Below are positions 33,509-46,343 of a stretch of DNA of 64,000 bases, one piece after another. A model generated the notes under the pieces. It saw only the letters and a list, made by a program, of their open reading frames with translations. It searched no databases and was not told where the DNA came from. Position 1 is the stretch's first letter; every line of letters starts with the position of its first letter. This DNA comes from Collybia mongolica (taxonomy: Eukaryota; Basidiomycota; Agaricomycetes; Agaricales; Clitocybaceae). Made by a program: the position numbers and the translations under genes. The DNA lies in NCBI GenBank assembly GCA_013420905.1, contig JAAXNY010000011.1, forward strand, positions 2,852,001-2,916,000, written 5' to 3'.

Positions 33509-35328
33509 ACTGCGATGTTCTTCCTATTTTTATTCATTTATTCTTTTTCGTGTTTCGCCTGGCGGATCTTACATTGTACATTACCATCACCACCTAAACT
33601 ACATACAGCCCTCGTTGTTGCTACACTACATATACTTTCGTAACACCTTGTACACATACGGACATTGCGCGCTCAGATTACATACAAACTTTTGTTACTC
33701 ATACATATACTGGATCTCCTTGGACAGTGCCCCACTGATATACTACATTTGTTCCGTCCATTGCGCAGAAATATATTTAGCTGTGTGTGTAATCTCGTCT
33801 GGAAGATTCATATCAAGATGAAGAACAGGTAAACTACTTCTTAGCCTGAGGATTATGATATGCGCTGCGAGTCCTGCGATTTTATTTTTTCGGAACAACG
33901 GCGGTCATTGCCGCTTCGAGTTCAACTTATCCCAGAACTATCGAACCAATTTCTTACTCTACCCATTGCAGCCCATTGCACACAGGCTATATTCATAATT
34001 AATACCCCTTCGTCACCCCAAAAGACGTTTCCGGTGGCGCTGACAGCTGATTCCGTGGAATCTCCGGTATCAACAAATTCTACGGCGCTCGCATCGAAGT
34101 TCCAGTGCATATGGGTCACAAACGTCGTAGCCATGTGTGATTGAATGTATGTGTTCTATTACGGGGGTGTGGTGGGTAGAGCGGCGAGACTGAAAATCTT
34201 GACACCCACTCCACGGGGCTCGAAATCACAGTTTTTTGTGAAAAACCCTTTTAAGCGTCCATGGTTCTATCACATCGCATCATCGCATCAAGCCTTATTG
34301 CGTGGTATCTTTCCATGAGGCTGGACATGTCAACACATTCTGATTCGGCACAGCGCCTTCGATCTAAATTTCAAACTTCAGCGAGGTTTGCGGGTCATGC
34401 TTAAATCATACTGCATGGAAAGTAGACCCGACTTGACACGTCACAGATAGCATCAGCTTCTTGACTATCGCCAAACTAGCCTAGCACGAGAGTATACTTT
34501 ACTCATCGCGGTTATCAACCCTCAAGGCGCCACGCTCGTCGAGTCACACGGGCATCGGATTGAACCTTGTGTCCACCCACTAGGCCTTATCATCACCCCC
34601 ATGGATCATGTCCTAATCTTGTGGAAATATGATTTGATCCTATTCGCAAAAAAAAAACCCCACACTTACACTGTCTGATTGTCACCCAACCATTCAGACG
34701 AAGGTTCAATCTCAATCCTGGATGCAAGAAGCCGTCTTCAAACTCTTATTACATCGAAGATGAAGTCCTAAAACGCCAGTATTCACATGCAGTTACACAT
34801 GGGTTCTTCAGCTTTGCATCATGTTTTCAATTGAGGAGCATCAACACGCTTCTTTAGCGGTTATAAATGTTTCTAGATCCGCACTCTCAGTCACCCACAC
34901 CTTGGATATAACACAACTTCATGTGTTAATGGGACCCGATTTCACATTGAAACCTCGGCCGGAGCACCCTCACTCCCTTTTAGATCCGGCTGCTCATGGT
35001 GGGATTGGAAACGGGCATTGCACGCGAGTGGTTCCGGGCGTCTTCCATATGTATGGAGCAGTTGTCGCTTAGGGAGCCCGGAATTGGTACGAAACTTTAT
35101 GATCAGCATCTCCGAATGCTTGTTTTTTTATTTTTATTTTTACTTTTGTACGAATCACAATACTTTCAGCAAAAATTACCTTAACGAAGTTAGTATTTAG
35201 GAGTCTGGTAGGATCACTGTTTCAACACCCAAAGCCTTGCCATAAGCTTGGAGAAGGCTTGGCACCGGGCCAAGCTACAGGTCAACCTTTGAATAAACGA
35301 ATATTTGGTGATGTCAGACCTCCAAGAT
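33509..35328. other. Intergenic, no gene recognised
   Basis: Only short frames. The minus frame 34134-33922 (70 codons) is the most protein-like but has no family match and is not called. Confidence 0.4.
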
Positions 35329-35422
35329 GGTGAAATGGCCGAGTGGTCTAAGGCGCCAGAATTAGGTATTTGACTTGAATCTGGTCTCTTCGGAGGCGGG
35401 AGTTCGAACCTCCCTTTCATCA
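35329..35422 (+). tRNA. tRNA-Leu(UAG) with 12-nt intron
   Basis: The acceptor stem GGTGAAA pairs with TTTCATC and the discriminator is A. The D-arm reads GCCGAGTGGTCTAAGGC, the anticodon stem CCAGA/TCTGG, the loop AT-TAG-G, and a 12-nt intron TATTTGACTTGA follows position 37. A long variable arm (CTC-TTCG-GAG) and the T-arm GGGAG-TTCGAAC-CTCCC complete a type II tRNA. It decodes CUA. Confidence 0.93.
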
Positions 35423-35845
35423 ACAATTTGTTTTTGCGAGTAGTTTGCTTTGCCCCAGACACTTTCGTACATATATTCATGTTTTAATGATAAGAATGAT
35501 CACCTTCATAGCCTGTGGGCTACGGCCATTGGAAGATTGTTTCTTGACATAATTATATTGATTTGGTGCCGACATCAGTCTTTGTACCCTTCCGACCGAC
35601 GCTTTTGGGTTTTGGTAGCAACCGCCATCATATATCTTCGTTGTACGTGTAAACCATTCCCTCGCTTCAGAATACGCCTCACCCATCGAATGCAGTGTAG
35701 ACATCTGGCGTCCTCAATGTCCTACGAAACGAGGTGAAGTGATCCTCACCACGTGGTACCCACGAACTTGAACCATGGTCTCCGCAACCGTTACACGATG
35801 TAATGGCTTCAAAAACTTGCAAGCATCATTCATACGACCAACTAA
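35423..35845. other. Upstream region of the BTB gene
   Basis: No independent gene is seen. An ATG at 35775 lies upstream in another frame. Confidence 0.4.
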
Positions 35846-36895
35846 ATGTACGAATACAACCCCGCTCCAACACAAACTTCTACGTTCGCGAGACAAAACC
35901 ACAAACCACTGGAGGAAAAAGACGTTGTCCGAGATGAGCAGTTCTGGTACGATGATGGATCCGTCATCCTTCATGTCGGAACGAAGCTGTTCAGAATTCA
36001 CCGTTCAATCTTGTCCGCCAACTCGGAAATCTTTGCGGATATGTTTCGCATGCCTCAGCCTGTCAACCAACCATTACTCGAAGGTTGCCCATTGGTCGCC
36101 TTGACAGATTCTGTTTTCGATTTTGTGGATCTTCTAAAAGCACTATACCACCCCTTGTGAGTGTGTCACTTTCAGCTGATGTATCTTTCTGAATTTGGGT
36201 TCCAATTTCTTAGCCATTTTGACTCTCTTCCACATCGTTCGGGGTTGGCGGATACTCTCAACTTTGTTTCCGGAATTCTATCCCTCAGTACAAAGTACTT
36301 TATCCTTCCATTCAGAGAAAGATGTATCGCCCTTCTAAGACGTGTCATTCCCACCACATTGGACGACTATAACTCGAGGGGTACACTGCTCGATGCGACA
36401 TTCTGTTTCGAGGGTCCCGACGTTCTTGCGCGCGCCATCAGGTTGGCACATAAAAACAACCTTCCCGAACTCCTCCCTTCCTTGTACTACGTTACAGCGT
36501 GTCGCATATCCCCAGCAAAAATGCTCCACATGAGCTCCATCAACCTTTCGTGGGAGGAGAGGACTGTGTGTCTCGTTGGGAGAGAAATGCTTCGAATGCT
36601 GGAGAAGCTTATCTCTCATCGATTTCTCTACGATTTCAGACCACCCTTGTCCTGCAAATCATTACTCTGTGCCAAATCTTCGGGTCCGCTTCGCCAGTGG
36701 CGCCTCCTGGAAAGCCGCGACTCTCCAGCTCCGTTAGCCCAATTTGAGAAATGGGACGAACTTGATGTATGTTTGAAGTGTATACTTCATATGCAAGGGC
36801 AGCATATGGCAGGTCGTGAAGCTGTGTGGGCTCGTCTCCCTTCTGCGTTCAATATGTCGAGTTGGGATGTTCTAGCTAATATACAAGATATTTGA
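35846..36895 (+). CDS. BTB/POZ-domain protein
   Basis: Two exons, 35846-36156 and 36214-36895 (330 residues). The BTB core is at about 33-125: YDDGSVILHVGTKLFRIHRSIL is the typical first strand-helix unit, then SEIFADMF, followed across the intron by HFDSLP and an ILSLSTKYFI helix. The C-terminal 200 residues are the usual agaric extension containing LLRRVIPTTLDDY. Such proteins belong to large basidiomycete families and may serve as Cullin-3 adaptors or transcription cofactors. There is no second domain. The start is the first ATG in frame; an upstream exon cannot be excluded. Confidence 0.8.
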
Positions 36896-36939
36896 ATTCG
36901 TCTTAACTTATTTCCATCGTGTCACCCCGTTCTTTGCAG

Positions 36940-37029
36940 GGTGAAATGGCCGAGCGGTCTAAGGCGCCAGAATCAGGCTACATGGATCTGGTCTCTTCGG
37001 GGGCGGGAGTTCGAATCTCCCTTTCATCA
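36940..37029 (+). tRNA. tRNA-Leu(CAG) with 8-nt intron
   Basis: It has the same acceptor, D-stem and T-stem as the first tRNA-Leu. The anticodon loop reads AT-CAG-G and an 8-nt intron CTACATGG follows position 37. The variable arm has TTCG. It decodes CUG. The reading frame MAERSKAPESG over it is a known tRNA shadow. Confidence 0.93.
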
Positions 37030-39017
37030 ATTTTTCATCCGCTCAACGACATTCATAAACAAATTTGCCACCTAACTAATCTTCACCACTCCCATCTCTG
37101 ATGCTTACCCTGTACATTGAAGGCACTCAGTTTTGGCAGACCCTCCACCCAACAGGCTATAGGCCTAATCAAACACAGGATGCCCCATTTTGAATTCCGA
37201 GCCGCTTCAATTTCCAACCGTTTGTTTCGCACCACACGTACAACACTGCTCCAATGTCACTTCAAAAATTCCCAGTGGTATGAATTACCATCCCTAACTG
37301 CCGTATCTTTGATCTCTGGTGACCAGTCACCGTGCGCCCTTTGACATCATTGCAACACCGTGAGTTGCCCATAGTATAACTCTGGGCGACGTGGAGCGAG
37401 GGACTAATGCGTGTGGAACAATGGTCCTCATTCCCGGATTAACTTTGTACAATCCCCACGTATTTCCTTGGCAGGGTTCCAAATCAGCCGAACCGTGCAG
37501 GCTCATACCCTCAGACCAGGGGGAGGGTATCAAAGGAGCGTGCCTCTCGCGCATTTGCTGGGATTCAATGTGAGAAATTTTAACAAAGCACGTCAGACCC
37601 TCAGGTAAGCCTTCATCGTTTTCAGGTTCCTATCTTGTTTCCGACGTGAATTTCCTTGACGATATCGTTCCGTCAATTCAGTGCGCCACGAATCCCGACA
37701 CCTACCCTGGTACCTTCATAAGAGACTTCTGCATGACGACTTTCCTTTGTTGAGAGGGTGAGAGACTTGACATGGCACACTCCCCGTATGGTGGTCACAG
37801 TGAGATCTTTGAGGTATTTTGGTTGCAGCTGCGCATCGTATCGTGACGTTGATACATATTTTGTCTAAACAGGCACCCTCGGGAAGCCCTCAGGCACGAT
37901 CTTTTGCTGGGCTCGCACAGACTCGTAACATTTCGCGCTGTTCTACGGACAAGGTATGATGTCTAGTTTTAGGTTCCGGCTCGTGGCAGAATCACCTGAT
38001 GGTCCGTGGGCAGACATGGTCCTTCATCGTCATTGAATTTTACACGGACTCCACAGTTATGGTTGTGCCTGATTCTGTCTGGCGGCTCGCCACCGTGCCT
38101 TTTCACCTTTCCGTCCCATTTGGTAAAGACCTTCCTCCCACAAGCGGAACAATACTCACGCCCATGTTTATAGTTAAATCACTATGTTTTTCACACTATA
38201 GTCACACTAAGTTCTGTGGAACTTTCAGGAACGCGGTGCACTCACGAACGCTTCGACTGGAGAACGTCAAACAGGTACCACCGGCACGTTCTCGTCATCG
38301 TGCTAAGTTGGCCTAGATAATATGCCTGTCACGACCCATGGCACTACCTCCGTAACCCTTGCAAGGGTTTCACTGAGGTCCAGAAATCTTCCTTATTTCC
38401 GTAAATCGCCGAGTAATTATACAGCTTCACGGAGGCATCGCCATCAACGGTACAACTTTTCCAAGTCATGTCAGAAACAAGAATACGTCGTAACTAAGAA
38501 AGGAAAAACCTCGGCCTTCCGAGGTTTTGCCTGAGAGTTGCAACACTCGACTTGTCCTCCTCCCTTGAAATGTGGGAAAGATTCAAGTTAAGTTAGGATC
38601 TCACAAATATTGTATTCTGGTAGGATGATGGGCGCAAACACTGGTAAAGACTTACCATAAACCGTTTCCCCTTTTGCACCTTAAACTAAGTGATTTCCTG
38701 CATCAAATAGGTAAATGCCGGAATAAACACATGTTCATTCGGTCACGTCGTATGCTTTCTAGACCCGAGCGCCCTTCCATAGTCCACATTTTTCGCCTTC
38801 CGGGATGTCAAAATCGCCCAGGAATGTTCACCCACGGATCCCTTTTCGTCAACCCTCGATATTTGAATTTGATCGATTCCTAATTTATCCCATGACTCCG
38901 CTAACTCGCCGGGTTCGTTAAAGGGGGTATCAGGGACTGCTTATCGTCACGCACACCTTATTTCAAGCACTATAAATCTCTTCGTGGAACTTACCTGAAC
39001 CAGATCTCGTACCCAGT
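37030..39017. other. Intergenic, no gene recognised
   Basis: Short plus frames occur at 37117-37608, 37999-38316 and 38322-38534. None has a recognised domain or a consistent splice pattern. This is a 2-kb interval between a tRNA and the WOPR gene. Confidence 0.4.
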
Positions 39018-40229
39018 ATGTCGCTCCTCAATCCCCCCGCAAGTCGCCCTGGGCCTGCGTCTCTGGCTAGAAACGGTGTTGTGACACATCCCTCTCTTCG
39101 TAAGTGGGATTGTTCCTGCACCACATAGACCAGTCCCACAGCTGTGGCGTTAGACATTCGTGACGCCCACGATGCACACGTCGTCCTTGAAGCAGTCAGA
39201 CTGAACATCCTCCCCATCATCAAACGCCGGCTCCTCTCAAGTGAAAGGGACGAACTTACCAGTGGCCATGTTTACGTTTGGGAGGAAGCACAGGATGAAG
39301 GTGGCTTGTTGAGATGGACAGATGGAAGACGATGGTATGGGTTTTAATTTTTAATTTACCCGATTTGGATACCAAGTGTCGATGCTAGGTCGCAGAGCCG
39401 GATGCGAGGCGATTACCTGTTTTATGAAGAAAAAGTAGAGACGACGCAGGAAGAAAGAGATGCTAAAGCTGCTCGGAGGTCGGTCCCGACCACATTGCTT
39501 TTGATATTTTATCTGACAACTCCTCGAAGAGCTCGGAGAGCTTCTGACCCTACCGCTGTGTTGCCCACACCAACTAGACGGAAAGACCGACCATCCAAGC
39601 CGGATGGGCTAACTAAACAAACATATTCTGTCGCAGTTCATCTTCCTGCGTCGAACGAAAGTAGGAAGTGGCACGTCGTCGCATATTTTTCGGTGTGTCT
39701 GAGGAACTATTTGTTGGAACCTTGCACCAGGCTTATGCAGCTGCTATGTAATCCTTCGCAGGGAAATGATTACACCCGTCTACCAGTCATCGAAAACTAC
39801 GACTATCTGCGGGACATCCGTGTACCTCATGGAGTGTTTTTGAACAGTAAAATTCTTAACACCAGGGCAGACCGGATCTCCCAATATTCCGACGAGAACG
39901 ATGTCTATGATGATTTGAACGAGTCGGCTAGGCTATCACCATATGAGTATCCTCACGCCTTAGGTAGCCCGACGTCATCGACGGCATCTTCGCCGTCCTA
40001 CATGGCCATGTCACCCCCGAGACATCACCGTTCTCTTCCTTCGTCATTCTCCAGGGAGGGTGGCCAAAGAATATCACTCCCCCCTATATCAGCATTAGAA
40101 GATTCTACTCGCAGGCCCCCTCTACATCACTCCCGTTCTGGCGGCCCGTCGACTAGCGGATCCCCCACCTACACCCCTCTTTCAACCGAGGACCGTCGAG
40201 TTCTGGACAGTTTCAGAGTAGTTTTATAA
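39018..40229 (+). CDS. Gti1/Pac2 (WOPR) transcription factor
   Basis: Exons are 39018-39099, 39142-39334, 39389-39478, 39530-39692 and 39762-40229 (331 residues). The WOPR DNA-binding domain fills about 30-195: IRDAHDAHVVLEAVRLNILP, then SGHVYVWEEAQDEGGLLRWTDGRRW, SRMRGDYLFYEEK and, across the last intron, YFSGNDYTRLPVIENY. The Ser/Pro-rich C-terminus is the usual low-complexity activation part. The family includes Pac2 and Gti1 of fission yeast and morphogenesis switches such as Wor1 and Ryp1. The 51-nt intron at 39479-39529 is a multiple of three without stops, so it may be retained in some transcripts. The first intron is only 42 nt. Confidence 0.88.
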
Positions 40230-41459
40230 ATTTCCTGACTTCTACCATTTGATATTTAGGTCCTGGAGGCCTTTCTCATTTTCATTCCTATCCCCGCCGC
40301 AATCAGATTCCTACGTCACTACCCTATGTACGTAAAAAGTATAATAATTGGCTCCAATAAAAGGTATCTATCAACCACGCTGTACATATCGCTGCGCAGA
40401 TTGTATCTTGGTTAAAGTTTCGGCGACAGCAAGTATAAACGCACGCAGTCGTACAATCACCGCCTTGCGCGTGCACGATTTTAAGAGAGAGATGGATATG
40501 TTCTCCTTAGGATCTCGGATGTACGTCGCTAACTCTTCGGAGAGTTTTACAAGCGAGAATTTTTTGTCAAGCAATGTCGTCCTTACATGAAAAATGCAAA
40601 GAAGCAATTAAGGTCACCGAGGCTCCGATAGTGAGATAAGTCCGACCACCTTGGCATGGGGGTTTTGCGGGCTTCTATCGCGATCGAAGGAGTGCATGGA
40701 CATCCACGCCAGATTTACTCACTCAGAGCCTAGATTATGGTTTCATTGGTCCAGCAGATATATATTCCGACGATGTCCCGAGGAATATACAGGGGAAGGT
40801 GTGTGTGTCAATCAGCATTGGCGATCGGCAAAGAAGCGCGAGAGCTTATTTTCATACCTCCTCGATCGATCAACGCAGTCGATTGACTGTTTTGCCCACA
40901 CATGACGCGGACGTGGCGGATTACAAGCGGGCCGCTGAGATCCACGCCTTTAAGCGAAATACGGACACAATCGATGAAGACTTCTGGTGACCGGACCGCG
41001 CCTTTATCAAGGATATAATAAGGCCATCCGTGTTACATAAATTCATCGGGATGGACGAGCCGTCCTGTGGCACCCATGCGTCTTCGAGAATTCCTGAGAT
41101 TCTCTTGGTTCAGTGTGAATGCGGAGTGTAAGGGATGGGGTCAGCCTGTTCTCAGCTCATATCAACGAGTATGATCCGTGAAAAAGAGGCGAGAATTGCG
41201 ACCGCGGACCGCAGGTAATCCACAACTCGGAGAAACAGAAATTTCGAGTCAACTTGACGCACAATTATTATGGTGTGCGAGAGAGCCAGACACACGCAAA
41301 GAGTGTGACCGAGCTGTGATGTGACCTTGTTGCTATGATGTGACCGTTATTTACGTGCCCGAAGAATATCCGAAATCTTCATTCCAAACCACACTCATAC
41401 CTCTGACGTCGGTGCTACGTAGGCTCCAATACCCATTGGGATAACACCAGAGACTAGCG
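40230..41459. other. Intergenic with an unassigned 3'-exon-like frame
   Basis: A stop-free plus-strand frame at about 40639-40990 encodes SLDYGFIGPADIYSDDVP and ends IDEDFW. It looks coding-like but has no credible start and no family match. The rest shows nothing. Confidence 0.35.
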
Positions 41460-43585
41460 ATGAGGGAAATTATCTATGTTCAAGCCGGGACCCTTGCAAA
41501 TTACACAGGGACCCACTTTTGGAATACCCAAGAAAGTTACTTATTTGATACGACAGTCGAGAAGTCTTTGGTCGATTTGCATGACCCCGACGTCTCTTTC
41601 AGGGAAGGTTTAACCCAAACGGTGGGTTTCTATCTTTTCTACCATAGGCAGGGATACGATCACATTAATAGGGACAACCTACTCTTTGCCCAAGGCTCCT
41701 TGTTTTTGACAGAAAAGGCAAGTATGCTACGAGCCTCTGAGGGAAATCGTCCATTTATCTCAGGCTGTGTAGTCAACTTTGGAACTCTTGCGAAAACGAA
41801 TGCCCTTCTCGGTACAAATGAGGATGATGTTTCCGAAGAAGAGGTCGCGGCGATATGGTCTGGCAATCCGATCACTCGCCAGTTCCTCTCTCTCACCTTC
41901 TAATCTAGGAATGGAGGCTTTACGGAGTATAGACAGGATCCCATACAGAAGAGCGCATATCACTCAAGTCTAGATGATTCTGATCGTAACGAAGTCAAGG
42001 CGGCCGATGACGCAAATAGGCCCCAAACTGGGACGGAGAGTGTTAGGTATTGGTCAGATTTTAATCGCGTGTATTATGTTCCCAGGACGGTCCAGAAAAT
42101 TCCAGACATTTCAGAATGGGAGAGCCCGGACGGAGACTGGAGTACCGGACAAGAGTTATTTTCGCGTTATAACGAGGTCAGGAAAAGGCTGTCCCTCTTT
42201 TACCATTCTCATTCGATGTTTTTAAGGATACTGAATTGATGGAAGGGTCTCTCCGACTATTTCTCGAGGAGTGCAATTCCATTCAGGTATACATATAGCT
42301 TTCTCCGATGTCTTTTCAAGCACCAATCTTGCCATCAGGGCATGCAAGTTATAAACGACACTGCGAGTTTCGGGTCTTTCATGAATTCTTTCCTCACGGC
42401 ATTTCGTGATGAATTTGTGAAACTTCCGTGTCTGGTGATTCCCCTCCTCTCAGATGCCGGTTCACGGCACATAGAAATCGACGATGTAAGTCATTCTCTC
42501 ACATTCGTCGTATTATGGCTATAAAGTTATTTCAGTACCAAGGCACACGTAAGCTCATCAATGACGCGCTCTATCTGCGGAGCCTCGGTGAACTTTCATC
42601 GATGAGCATTCCCATCCAACCCCCGATAACCTGGAATGCCGAATCGTGGAATCATTATATCGCATCTGTTGTAAGTCTTTCCTCCATAGTTACAATATTT
42701 CTGGAAACGATTTAAAACCTCTAATTAGCCTCGCGACACATATCATAATTCCGCAATTCTCTCGGCCCACATTGAAACCTCAACGTTGCCCCTCCGGTCC
42801 GGCCATTCCCGTCTCTTTACCTGATCCGCATGCTAATGAGCCAGCCATCACTAGCCTCAAAGGTACTCATGAGAGTATTGGGAGTTTATCTGCCCAACTA
42901 GATTGGCGCGGGATGACTCCTTTTGGCGAGCTGAGCGGGATTTTTCCATTTGTGTCGCCTGAAGACCTTGATAACCGCGTTGTCAATTTTTCTACTGGTA
43001 ATTCTGCGCAAGTAAGGTTGATCGATCCGTGCTGGTGCCCATACTGACACTTTTACAGCGTGGCCCAGGATCCACGCTGTTCGCTAAACGGGACGTCTCA
43101 CGTGGATTTTCTGCCTCGCAAATCACAGGGTACGACACCTGGTCTTCCCGTTTGTCGATCCAGGATTCATATGTCTCAAGGTGGCGTGGTCTTTCCAGAA
43201 CATGTCCCGAAATACTAACATGTTTTATGCGACCAGAACCCACGCCCCTGGTTATCCGATTCCCACATCGTTTCCCTCTTTCTTTAAGGCCGCCGACAGT
43301 AATCGATCACACCATCCTGGAAATCTGACGAGACCAGCCACTACAGCCCTTTTATCATCCTTATCAACAGCTAGTTCTACAGCCAAGGTATTTTCGAAGT
43401 ACGCCACATCGATTGAGACATGCCTAAGCCGGAAATTTGCGGTGGAATCAATTGGCAGTAATAGTGATGAATTAAAGGAACTCGCAAACGACCTCTGGAC
43501 TTTGCATGACAATTTTAGCGATGATGGTGGCGTCGACGAAAATCCAGGACATGATGATGGTACCTCCCTTGGTGAAGATGAATAG
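41460..43585 (+). CDS. DML1: Misato/DML1-type tubulin-like protein
   Basis: Eleven exons: 41460-41621, 41672-41717, 41764-41857, 41909-42176, 42227-42286, 42339-42485, 42536-42670, 42729-42796, 42855-43011, 43059-43180, 43237-43585 (535 residues). The start MREIIYVQAG and NYTGTHFWNTQESY are Misato segment II hallmarks. They are followed by DVSFREGL, QPTLCPRLLVFDRK, NFGTLAKTNALL, YRQDPIQKSAYH, LRSLGELSSM, and APGYPIPTSFPSFF near the end. Misato/Dml1 proteins resemble tubulin and myosin segments and act in mitochondrial distribution and morphology. Intron 2 appears to be GC-AG. Intron 10 has a perfect TACTAAC branch site and resolves an apparent frameshift. Confidence 0.9.
41718..41763 (+). other. 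Probable GC-AG intron in Misato gene
   Basis: The donor is AAAG|GCAAGT, the standard context of GC donors, and the acceptor is TATCTCAG|GC. Only this donor keeps DRK joined in frame to NFGTLAKTN. The GT one base pair further on gives the wrong phase. Confidence 0.7.
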
Positions 43586-44600
43586 CCAACGCATTAACGA
43601 ACTACTTATTTGTTCATGTGGAATATTCCCTGATTTATTGTACCTGCAGGGATGATTTTCTACTCGTCCCCCAATTTTCTTCAAGATATCAAGATAGGTG
43701 GAGCCCTAAGATTCACGATATGCCATCGCACGGTCTGGATCTGGTAACCAGTCATGTCGCACGGGCGTGTAGATCTAAGTAAACCGGGCCCCGAGGCGGA
43801 TGAGCTTGTGCGTCTCTTCCGAAATCAGTGTCAATTAAAGGTACACATTCAATTCGGGGTTCTACATCTCAGCCGGTAAATCTCTAAGATGTGGATACGA
43901 AGGCACGGAAATACCGCACAGCGGGTCCAAGGGAAATTTCTGGCGGGTTTCCCACCATGAGGTATGTACAAGTGCAGTAGGGCACACGATGGATCTTTGG
44001 TGAATTTTGGAGGTGTTATAAGATTTTGAGAAAGTTAACCTTCTGATAAGGCTTGGGGAAAGACGCCCGGGTTCGAAGCGGTAACCACGTATCCAGCCAG
44101 TGTTATAAGCACCGCTTTTTGCAACAGGAGGGCCGGTAAACCGGATCCAAAGGCCTGGAATAAATCTGTAGTTGGCACCGCACCCGTCCCCACGTTTTGA
44201 AGAATCTTGGTAACCCCCCAGTGCTCTCAAACGCCGAGGAGGACACGTGGAGTCTCAGTTTTGCATAAGGAGGCACCTCGGAGTTTGCGGGTATATTGAG
44301 GCCACATACCTAGGTTACTTTCGAATAATACCCACAGATATCACGATCAGTAATTTGAACCCGCGACTTACTGCAAACTAATAAAGTTCTAAATTTTGCG
44401 CAAGTGAAGCATGTCGCTGTTTGTAGTCAATTGTTGATGTTGGGCGAAACCCTTGGTAAGTTACACTGTGTGTCATACAATTACGTCATGCCCAAGTGGA
44501 TATCTATAGCCTCGTTTCGTTCAAAGGCTCCCTTGAAACTTTTCTCTTATACCTATAACGAATCCCTATTACTGAAGTATCCTCGGTTACGATCTATCCC
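43586..44600. other. Intergenic, no gene recognised
   Basis: A 122-codon minus frame at 44230-43862 has no family features. Nothing else is supported. Confidence 0.4.
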
Positions 44601-46343
44601 ATGGCGGCACCAGCCATCAGCAAAGATATAGCTGTCCCTTCTACACCCTCTCAAGAATGGGCAAACAAAACGGCCTCATCTCTCAGTCCAGAACGCTTCG
44701 AATCTGAACATGATAGGCAAGAAATGAATCAAAAGAGCACTGGGACGTTTGGTTCTACGACGTCAACCCCCGGATACGATTTTCCCGGTGCGTATCCTCG
44801 CGGGGCGGACCCAGACCAGCCCTTTGTCATGGACGATGCGAAGAGAGCTGCTCTTGGGGTCTACGACACCGCCAAGTCATACATCCCTGGCCAGCAGGAT
44901 GTGGAGAAAGCCGTAGTTAGCGCGGGCGAGACGGTAAAACAATATCTGCCGGCAGCCGTTACATCATACTTTCGTGAGTCTTGATTGAAGCTTTTCAGCT
45001 GTTGTAATGTCATATTTTCTAGCCCCACATGGAAATGCAGAAAGCAGTGGCGCGCAGCGCGCTGGAACAAATGCTCAGAACGGCGGCTGTAAGTAATAAT
45101 TGAACGTCTGGATTAAGCAAAACCAATGGTAACGCCTTCCCAGATTCTCTCCCGTCGGAAGAATCACCAAGCGAGTCCCTTGGAGCGACGGGTGGCGTGG
45201 GGGCTTTGCCGGGTTCGAAGTCGGAATCTGGTGTCGCCAAACTCCCAGAAGAACGAGCGCTGGGTGCTGATCACATTAGTAAGAAAGGTAGATCTTAACA
45301 TCAGGAAATGTATTGAATGCACCATAAACTCCTATAGTTCCTGCGCCTGTAAACGTCGACACAACGTTTTTGACGTCCCGTACTAACGCAGATGCTCATA
45401 CTAACGGCAAGTCGGATACTTTGTCGAACATCAGCACGCAGGCACAAGATGGGTCCGAAATGGGTTCAGAGAGAAGCGCAGCGTCCGTACCCCACACACC
45501 GGCACCTACTTCCAACTCTCATTCAGCAAGCACCACACCCGATAACCTGCATGGAAATGCGGTTGTTCCTTCCTCAGCGTCAGGAGATACTCTTCATCCC
45601 AAGGAACAGCATGTGGAAAAATCTCCTAAGCCGACGGACGAATCTGTTTCGAAAGATGAATTAAAGGTCAGAACGAAAACTGTTCTAGATGTGGAATGTA
45701 ACTCACCAAACGAATTATCGCAACACAGCACGTGCAAGAGCCTATTTTGAATACTACGCCTCGCACTCACCCACTGGGGAAGGAGGGGACTAAATGGAAA
45801 GGCGTTCCTTTATCTGAAGCCTATCAGACGAAGCTTGATGCCAACTCCGAGCGCCAGCTTAATCTCAATACAGACGGCGACCATACTTCTCTTCGACCCC
45901 AGGACCCGTACGAAGCAAGTGCGGCAGAGAAGGCCAAAGACGAAGCGTATGCAATGGGGGACAGGGTTGTGGGCGCTACCACCGGCAAGCCGTCCGCATC
46001 CACTCGACCTGCAGACATGAATACACAAAACGATTCCACAAAGGCCGATGTCGGGCACTCGCCTGCGGAGAAACATGGGAGAGATGGGAGCACCGCTACG
46101 AACGCATCGTTCCCGTCGGAGGTGAAAGATGAGACCAAGGCCAAGCCTAAAAATGCTGCACCAACCACTAATGGTCCGACGAAGGGAAGCGCTTCGGACT
46201 CGGCTAATGGGACTGGGGGTAGCCCTCGCAAGAGTACATTCATGGACAAAATCAAAGGTGAGGTGAAGGTGATTTCGGGGAAATTGGCCCACAATGAGGT
46301 GAAGGTCGAAGAGGGTCGGCGGTTGATGGGAAAAAGCGCTTGA
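44601..46343 (+). CDS. LPEER-motif protein with conserved basic C-terminus, paralogue 1
   Basis: Exons are 44601-44973, 45023-45088, 45144-45287, 45338-45666 and 45729-46343 (508 residues). Around 95-124 are amphipathic repeats (YDTAKSYIPGQQDVEKAV, then TVKQYLPAAVTSYF). One GGVGALPG...ESGVAKLPEER unit lies at 163-184. A long Ser/Thr/Asn-rich disordered part leads to a basic, charged C-terminal helix (FMDKIKGEVKVISGKL...KVEEGRRLMGK) at about 474-506. No enzyme fold, signal peptide or membrane helix is seen. The closely related gene downstream points to tandem duplication. The function is unknown; the amphipathic and LEA-like features suggest membrane association or a stress role, which is inference. 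Confidence 0.75.

Noticed and set aside
36919..37101. Short ORF beginning MSPRSLQGEMAERSKAPESG
   Set aside because: It is the translation of the tRNA-Leu(CAG) gene in sense, a common false protein.
43140..43240. Apparent frameshift in the Misato C-terminus
   Set aside because: A 56-nt intron (43181-43236) with a TACTAAC branch site joins VSR to THAPGYP in frame.
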